The translations under genes and the position numbers were made by a program. 64,000 nucleotides of DNA from Pleionea sp. CnH1-48. GTDB taxonomy: Bacteria > Pseudomonadota > Gammaproteobacteria > Enterobacterales > Kangiellaceae. The stretch lies in the NCBI RefSeq assembly GCF_024124665.1, contig NZ_JAMXSB010000004.1:372001-436000 (forward strand), in the 5' to 3' direction. Positions within the stretch are counted from its first letter, which is position 1. Each line of letters begins with the position of its first letter. The notes beneath the pieces were generated by a model. The model saw nothing but the letters and a program-made list of their open reading frames with translations. It ran no database searches and was not told where the DNA came from. Positions 60,601 through 64,000 of this stretch are shown here, in pieces.

Positions 60601-61883
60601 TTGCTCCCTATTGAGAACTCATCCGATGTATTATGTTGGTATATCGACTCAACTTGGTGTTCCTTATCATACTTAACGATTCCATAGTCATAATAACTAG
60701 CCCAAAGAGAACCACTCTTATCATACATCAGCGCAACGGCTGGCTTTCCCGAAAAATCATTATTCTTATGAGTAGCAGGGGCACTGTTAGATATTGGAGA
60801 AAAAAGCCTTTCAGAATAAAAGTAATTCAAGCCAGAAAAAGAAGCTACCCAGATACGCCCTTGTTGATCTAAATACAAATCCGATATCTTGCTGTTGTTC
60901 AGAGAGCCCTCATTGTTTTTTTCATGCTTAAACAGTTGGCACTCTTGAGTCACAGTGTACAAAAGACAAAGGCCACTTTGTTTTGTTCCTAACCATATAT
61001 GTCCCTGACCATCTTGGACTATACTGGAAACATCTAAATCCAGATCGGCATCAGAGTGGCCATTCTTTATAGTAAAAGAGTTGAATCTATCTGTATTAGA
61101 ATCGAAAAGGTAGAGCCCACTTTCTGTACCTGCCCATATTTGACCTTGTTTGCTTTCAAAGATGGCGTTGACTTTAAGCCCATCTATATTGGATGATTTT
61201 TTCGAGTAACCTTCACCATATAAATAGCGAGTAAAATCATTAGTTGCAGGATTATAAAGGTTTAGTCCTTCAGCGGTTCCAATCCAAGAGCGGCCTGAAC
61301 GATCAACGAGAATAGAGTGAGTACTGCTGTCACTTATGCTGTTAGAATTCTTTGCGTCGAGGGTATATTTATTTACTTTACCAGTATTCGTATTAAGCTG
61401 ATACAGAGCGTAAACAGAACCAACCCAGAGAAGGCCATTGTTGCTGCCAATAACATTTTTAACAAATAATTTTTTATTAGAGCTTTCACTCTCTGAGTTA
61501 TCAAGTTGTACATAACTAAACTGGTTGGTTTTGGGATCAAATCTATTAAGTCCTTGAGCTGTACCTACCCAAATGAATCCCTGGTTGTCTTGCCACAACG
61601 CTGTAATAGAATTATCCGAAATACTGGTTGGATCGTTAGAGTCATGAAGAAAATGTTTAAATTGATAACCATCATATCGGTTGAGACCTGCCTCCGTTCC
61701 AAACCACAAAAATCCATCAGTATCTTGCATAATCACTCTGAAGCCGTATGGAAAAGCAGTAGTGGATAATCCATCTTCTACTGTTAGTTGAGAAAAAGTG
61801 ATTGAATTAGCAAGAACGAAGTTAACTGGGATAACAAAGCATAAAAAAAAGAGGAACGTGAGGTGTCGTTTTAAAGTATTAAT
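57654..61883 (-). CDS. Hybrid two-component system protein (HTCS type), paralogue 2, probable ATT start
   Basis: 1409 residues if begun at ATT 61883. The first ordinary start in frame, GTG 61736, would remove the signal peptide; the 49 codons before it encode LKRHLTFLFFLCFVIPVNFVLA and then NSITFSQLTVEDGLS, aligning with the N-terminus of the paralogue at 40868 (SSIEFSRLTTKDGLS). GAGGA lies seven bases before the ATT and no ATG, GTG or TTG exists between the upstream stop and it. Domains: Reg_prop propellers (WFGTEAGLNRYDG repeats), Y_Y_Y, one membrane helix, HisKA with His874, HATPase, receiver with Asp1194 (IISDVMMPKMDGF) and AraC HTH (SERQLHRKLKAICDMTPSEYL). Confidence 0.92.
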   Translation of the reverse strand: MNTLKRHLTFLFFLCFVIPVNFVLANSITFSQLTVEDGLSTTAFPYGFRVIMQDTDGFLWFGTEAGLNRYDGYQFKHFLHDSNDPTSISDNSITALWQDNQGFIWVGTAQGLNRFDPKTNQFSYVQLDNSESESSNKKLFVKNVIGSNNGLLWVGSVYALYQLNTNTGKVNKYTLDAKNSNSISDSSTHSILVDRSGRSWIGTAEGLNLYNPATNDFTRYLYGEGYSKKSSNIDGLKVNAIFESKQGQIWAGTESGLYLFDSNTDRFNSFTIKNGHSDADLDLDVSSIVQDGQGHIWLGTKQSGLCLLYTVTQECQLFKHEKNNEGSLNNSKISDLYLDQQGRIWVASFSGLNYFYSERLFSPISNSAPATHKNNDFSGKPAVALMYDKSGSLWASYYDYGIVKYDKEHQVESIYQHNTSDEFSIGSNRVIALTQTKDGVIWVGTHGKGLYQFSSSKNQFRYLPKSPPIITGIVEDNKGEVWVGSIRSGLLKFDRNTGEFTQVNEKYGIISSINRLYLDHSGRLWVGTWNGFIKIDVSSNTHQSYSRNADAPDGLSHDHISSFFDDGQGSIWIGTLGGGLNQFSLKSESFIHYSKKDGLANDRVLSVVADSVGDIWAGTISGLSKFNRATQKFDSFYIKDGLLSNDFNPANAISESGEIALGNLKGIQRFYPDTIRDKNIPQPLVFTDFKLFNSPVSVNKTIKNSSFTLQQSVQSAKEINLTYKESLFSFDFAVLNSVAPDRVKYAYKLSGWDNDWIVTDHTNRIATYTNIPHGDYRLDIKATDKNGDWREDITSLKLTISPPFWKTNLAYFVYFIIIFLSVYLLLSIRTRSLVRRALVLEQSVKTRTLELAKEKETVEQLLVEKNEEFSNISHEFRTPLTLILGPIAQLLASKREQFDEIRSEKSQLEQRTEELNRLDVIQRNGFRLLRMVDQLLDMEAFKSNRANRKLPQAIGETIRLIIEAFQDISFDKKVELVTGKIDDIYFDFIPDAIEKITLNLVSNAIKYTPPGGKVYVSATRINQELYEVSIEDTGIGISEGEQTKIFKRFHRVIDKGNETITGAGIGLSLVKRLVEYHDGSISLTSQLGVGTKVVIQLPIINEVEAADTRLSSESIRTELVNLGEHDASEEKEVTSNECSIHHDLQTLLIIEDNTDMLEYMRKSLVEHYHCLTAKNGLEGIELAKKYIPDLIISDVMMPKMDGFEAIHHLRKMEETSHIPIILLTARGDRQSRLKGWSEKADEYLTKPFDTEELIIRIRNLLGIREILKKRFNESLFTTSDSLSTLNRSSDSEDELSDTKLTVHEAKFFDKLNVNLAKNYSNSDFRMVTAASEIGMSERQLHRKLKAICDMTPSEYLRQYRLDKAKSMLENGSTISIVALEAGFSSHSYFGKCFKAKFGLSPTEFVRMRL

Positions 61884-61896
61884 GGCTCGGTCCTCA

Positions 61897-61910
61897 TATA
61901 GAATTCTATA
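61897..61910. promoter_or_regulatory. 14-bp perfect palindrome upstream of hybrid kinase 2
   Basis: TATAGAATTCTATA, centred 20 bp before the ATT start of the gene at 57654, is a perfect palindrome. It could be an operator or overlap a -10 element; TATCTT/AAGATA arms follow near 61927-61942. Confidence 0.4.
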
Positions 61911-62366
61911 AAGTCATAGTATTTTGTATCTTGATAAAGATATTAACATTTAAACAAATAACTCTGTTTTTCCTGCAATGGTGGAGGGGGAGAGCTGTTT
62001 TGCACCATACACGATAATACGATAACAATCCAGGCTAAGGAATCCGATGATTAAAAAGAAAGGAGCTAAATTCAAACGTTTGCACGCTTTATCCAAGCAA
62101 TTAAAAATAAGCTGGCTGTCAGAATAGTTCAGATGCACAAGGTTGAACATTAATTCACCAAGAGAATTAACAGGCGTTTTACTGCGTAGGTTAGCCTGCA
62201 ATCGTTCTACTGTCGAAAATTCCTTCAGCCTGCTCACGACTTAATACAGTCTGGTTTCATCAACTACCTGATCTTGCTATTATCAAACATAAACACCAAG
62301 ATTGTTAACACACAATTATGTGTCGTTATCTGTTTTTCTTATTCTAATAGCGCGAATCTCTGCCTT
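61911..62366. other. Divergent intergenic region, hybrid kinase 2 / AraC regulator
   Basis: No gene I can support. A 95-codon minus-strand frame (61950-62237) has a GTG start without ribosome site; a short LRSKTP stretch in it recalls IS4-family transposase C-termini, but nothing else matches, so at most it is an old remnant. Promoters of both flanking genes should lie here. Confidence 0.35.
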
Positions 62367-63428
62367 ATGTTTTTGCAATCCATCGAAATACTCCCAGTCA
62401 ATATACTTCAGGTCATTTTTTCGACCGTGACAATTCTTGGCGCTTTTCTAATATGGAATCTCAAAATTTACCGCAATTTGGCGATTTTCTTTATCTATCA
62501 GTCAGTTTTGATGTTGTTGAACTTTTTGGAAGAGACACAAATTACTAGCTCAACTCATCTAATTACGCCTGCTTTTACCTTAGTAGTGGGGCCTTTGCTG
62601 TACTTTTTTGTTCGCTCTTTGGTGAATGACACAGCATTGCCTCTGAGTAAAAAATGTGCTCATTTTATCCCAATGCTACTGGCGCTTCCTTTCACAAACT
62701 TTACTCAGGTAGTAATAGCATTGGGTACAGTCAGTCAGATTCTTTACCTCGCAGCATCATTTCGATTACTGAGTCGTTATCATTTGGCCTCAATGGGTGT
62801 ACGCTCAGATGCCTACTCGATGAAATTGACCTGGATTATCAGGGCATTATCTGTTTTCGCAGTAATTGTTATTATCGATCTTATTCGTTTAAATATGCAA
62901 AAACACACGTCTGGCGATTTAAAAGCGGCTTGGTACTTTATCAATGTGTTGGTATTTTTCTGTATTTCTTTGTACTTACTACTCAAAGTCCTCAAGAATC
63001 CTCAATTATTCGATGGAATGCTCCCGTATGAACAATCAGTGCAACCAACGACACCTGAAGATAAACAACAAGACCTTCCAACGGCCAAAGCACTTTGTCA
63101 GAACATTGAGAGTATTATTCTTCAAAAAGAGTTATTTAAGCAACAGAGAATAACCGTTACTGATATTGCCAATGAAACAGGTCTCACCGTGAAAAACATC
63201 TCCTGGGCTATTAACCTGGGAGCGAATCAGAACTTTTGTGAATATATTAACGCCCTCAGGGTGAAAGATATGAAAGAAAAAATCATTGCAGGAATTCCAA
63301 AGGGACAAAAATTGCTAGACCTCGCATTTGAATCAGGTTTTAACTCCAAATCCACTTTCAATACTGTTTTCAAACGAGAGGTAGGAATGACTCCAACCCA
63401 ATTTCTGCAAAAAAATCGCCCGGAATAA
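62367..63428 (+). CDS. AraC-family regulator with N-terminal membrane domain
   Basis: 353 residues from ATG 62367; a TTG at 62274 would add 31 residues with no ribosome site. Six or seven hydrophobic helices occupy about 1-225 (NILQVIFSTVTILGAFLIW, AFTLVVGPLLYFFVRSL, AWYFINVLVFFCISLYLLL). The C-terminal AraC HTH domain is at about 255-350 (ITVTDIANETGLTVKNISWAIN, DLAFESGFNSKSTFNTVFKREVGMTPTQF). Membrane-tethered AraC proteins of this plan sense a signal in or outside the membrane. Targets are unknown; the TPR gene begins 116 bp downstream on the same strand. Confidence 0.88.
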   Translation: MFLQSIEILPVNILQVIFSTVTILGAFLIWNLKIYRNLAIFFIYQSVLMLLNFLEETQITSSTHLITPAFTLVVGPLLYFFVRSLVNDTALPLSKKCAHFIPMLLALPFTNFTQVVIALGTVSQILYLAASFRLLSRYHLASMGVRSDAYSMKLTWIIRALSVFAVIVIIDLIRLNMQKHTSGDLKAAWYFINVLVFFCISLYLLLKVLKNPQLFDGMLPYEQSVQPTTPEDKQQDLPTAKALCQNIESIILQKELFKQQRITVTDIANETGLTVKNISWAINLGANQNFCEYINALRVKDMKEKIIAGIPKGQKLLDLAFESGFNSKSTFNTVFKREVGMTPTQFLQKNRPE

Positions 63429-63544
63429 TGGTTCAGAAGTACAGAAACAGGCATCAACACGTCCAAAATCAGGATATCGGGCGCTATTAACACCGTTTGC
63501 CTATATGTTTGAACATACTCATCACATCCGTAAGAGATATTTAT

Positions 63545-64000
63545 ATGCAGCTTGATAGAAATCAAAGCAGTTTTATATTCACAATTATGATCACCATTGC
63601 CATATTATTTGGCATAGCGCCTACAAAAACTCATGCAGAAAATAAAGCGTCAATAATGACAAACAGCGCTATTGGTCATCCTGCAACCAATAGTAGGGTA
63701 GAGGACCCTGCAGCCTATTATGCCGCCAGAGTTAAGGCTCTCGAATTGGTGAAACAAAAGAGCTGGCAATCAGCTAGACCTCTCATTGAGTCTTTGACCA
63801 ATCAATATCCAGATGATGGTGATACCTGGTATCTTCTGGGTCTGACTTATTTTCAATTGGGACAATGGGAAAAGTCGATTAATGCGTTTGAAAGAACCAT
63901 AGCTTTAGGTACCATTCTTTCGAACATCCCAACAGGATCTGCTCCGTCAAATGACATTATGATGAATATTGCGGAAGCGTATTCTGAGCTTGGACAGGAA
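63545..64000 (+). CDS. Secreted TPR-repeat protein, N-terminal part
   Basis: ATG 63545 opens a frame that runs without stop to the window end (152 codons so far). It has a signal peptide (FIFTIMITIAILFGIAPTKTHA) and, from about residue 57, TPR-type helices: AAYYAARVKALELVKQKSW, ARPLIESLTNQYPDDGDTWYLLGLTYFQLGQWEKSINAFERTIALG (landmark region 80-125), then MMNIAEAYSELGQE. AAGAGAT lies upstream. Probably periplasmic; the rest, and any enzymatic domain, lie beyond the window. Confidence 0.8.
   Translation, partial: MQLDRNQSSFIFTIMITIAILFGIAPTKTHAENKASIMTNSAIGHPATNSRVEDPAAYYAARVKALELVKQKSWQSARPLIESLTNQYPDDGDTWYLLGLTYFQLGQWEKSINAFERTIALGTILSNIPTGSAPSNDIMMNIAEAYSELGQE

Noticed and set aside
61950-62237. 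95-codon minus-strand ORF, possible transposase remnant
   Set aside because: GTG start without ribosome site; only a six-residue LRSKTP resemblance to IS4-type transposases. Not enough to call a gene or pseudogene.
1-64000. CRISPR arrays, tRNA, rRNA, intact insertion sequences, prophage or att sites
   Set aside because: Looked for across the window; no repeat-spacer pattern, cloverleaf, transposase gene or integrase was seen. The regular 11-bp arrays are too short-period and too degenerate to be CRISPR.

Overview
The window reads as chromosome of a moderately A+T-rich, free-living, probably marine gammaproteobacterium. Supporting signs are TonB-dependent receptors, a Na+/solute symporter, an RND pump, CadC/ToxR-like membrane regulators with periplasmic sensor domains, a LytS/LytTR pair, and giant hybrid two-component proteins more typical of Bacteroidetes. 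The overall style recalls Kangiellaceae-type genomes (Aliikangiella, Pleionea), but no rRNA or other lineage marker is present, so this is a guess. I saw no tRNA, rRNA, intact insertion sequence, prophage or CRISPR array.

Layout. 1-3.2 kb: end of a TonB receptor, a small secreted protein and a serine hydrolase. 3.5-7.6 kb: a thiamin-salvage operon under a TPP riboswitch (outer-membrane receptor, small thiamin-binding protein, PnuT-type permease, kinase). 7.8-12.3 kb: a secreted crystallin/phosphoesterase/beta-trefoil protein, an orphan protein and an RNA ligase. 12.5-15.5 kb: aconitase B of the long type, with a Fur-box-like site upstream. 15.7-20.3 kb: a CadC-like regulator with a LamG sensor domain, a Gly-rich secreted protein, a five-unit 11-bp repeat array and an anchored DJ-1/PfpI protein. 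20.7-28.1 kb: a tight cluster of membrane-anchored FN3 protein, Na+/solute symporter, a 40-residue membrane peptide, an ATCase-like carbamoyltransferase, an asparagine synthase and a KamA-like radical SAM aminomutase, followed by RRM and CheW genes. 28.3-40.7 kb: two paralogous CadC-like regulators with periplasmic propellers, each divergent from secreted hydrolases. 40.9-61.9 kb: two paralogous hybrid two-component proteins enclosing propeller proteins, cytochrome b561, LytS/LytTR, an RND pump, a very small secreted peptide and an M1 peptidase. 62.3-64 kb: a membrane AraC regulator and the start of a TPR protein.

Two themes stand out. The first is the 20.7-27.3 kb cluster. Its carbamoyltransferase keeps the carbamoyl-phosphate site but lacks the usual aspartate-binding residues. 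Its aminomutase keeps the radical-SAM and PLP residues but lacks one lysine-recognition Asp. This points to an undescribed carbamoylated beta-amino acid or amide metabolite. The second is an apparent regulon. Arrays of TCAG-type half-sites spaced exactly 11 bp lie upstream of the esterase operon, the metallo-beta-lactamase-fold gene and the second propeller-protein gene, with a further copy near 47.4 kb. This is the geometry expected for OmpR/CadC-type winged-helix regulators, and two such regulators are transcribed divergently from the first two targets.

Several genes are missed by simple ORF calling: a 40-residue peptide (22644), a 44-residue secreted peptide with a perfect ribosome binding site (54724), a TPR gene running off the end (63545), and the true N-terminus of the second hybrid kinase, which appears to begin at an ATT codon (61883).
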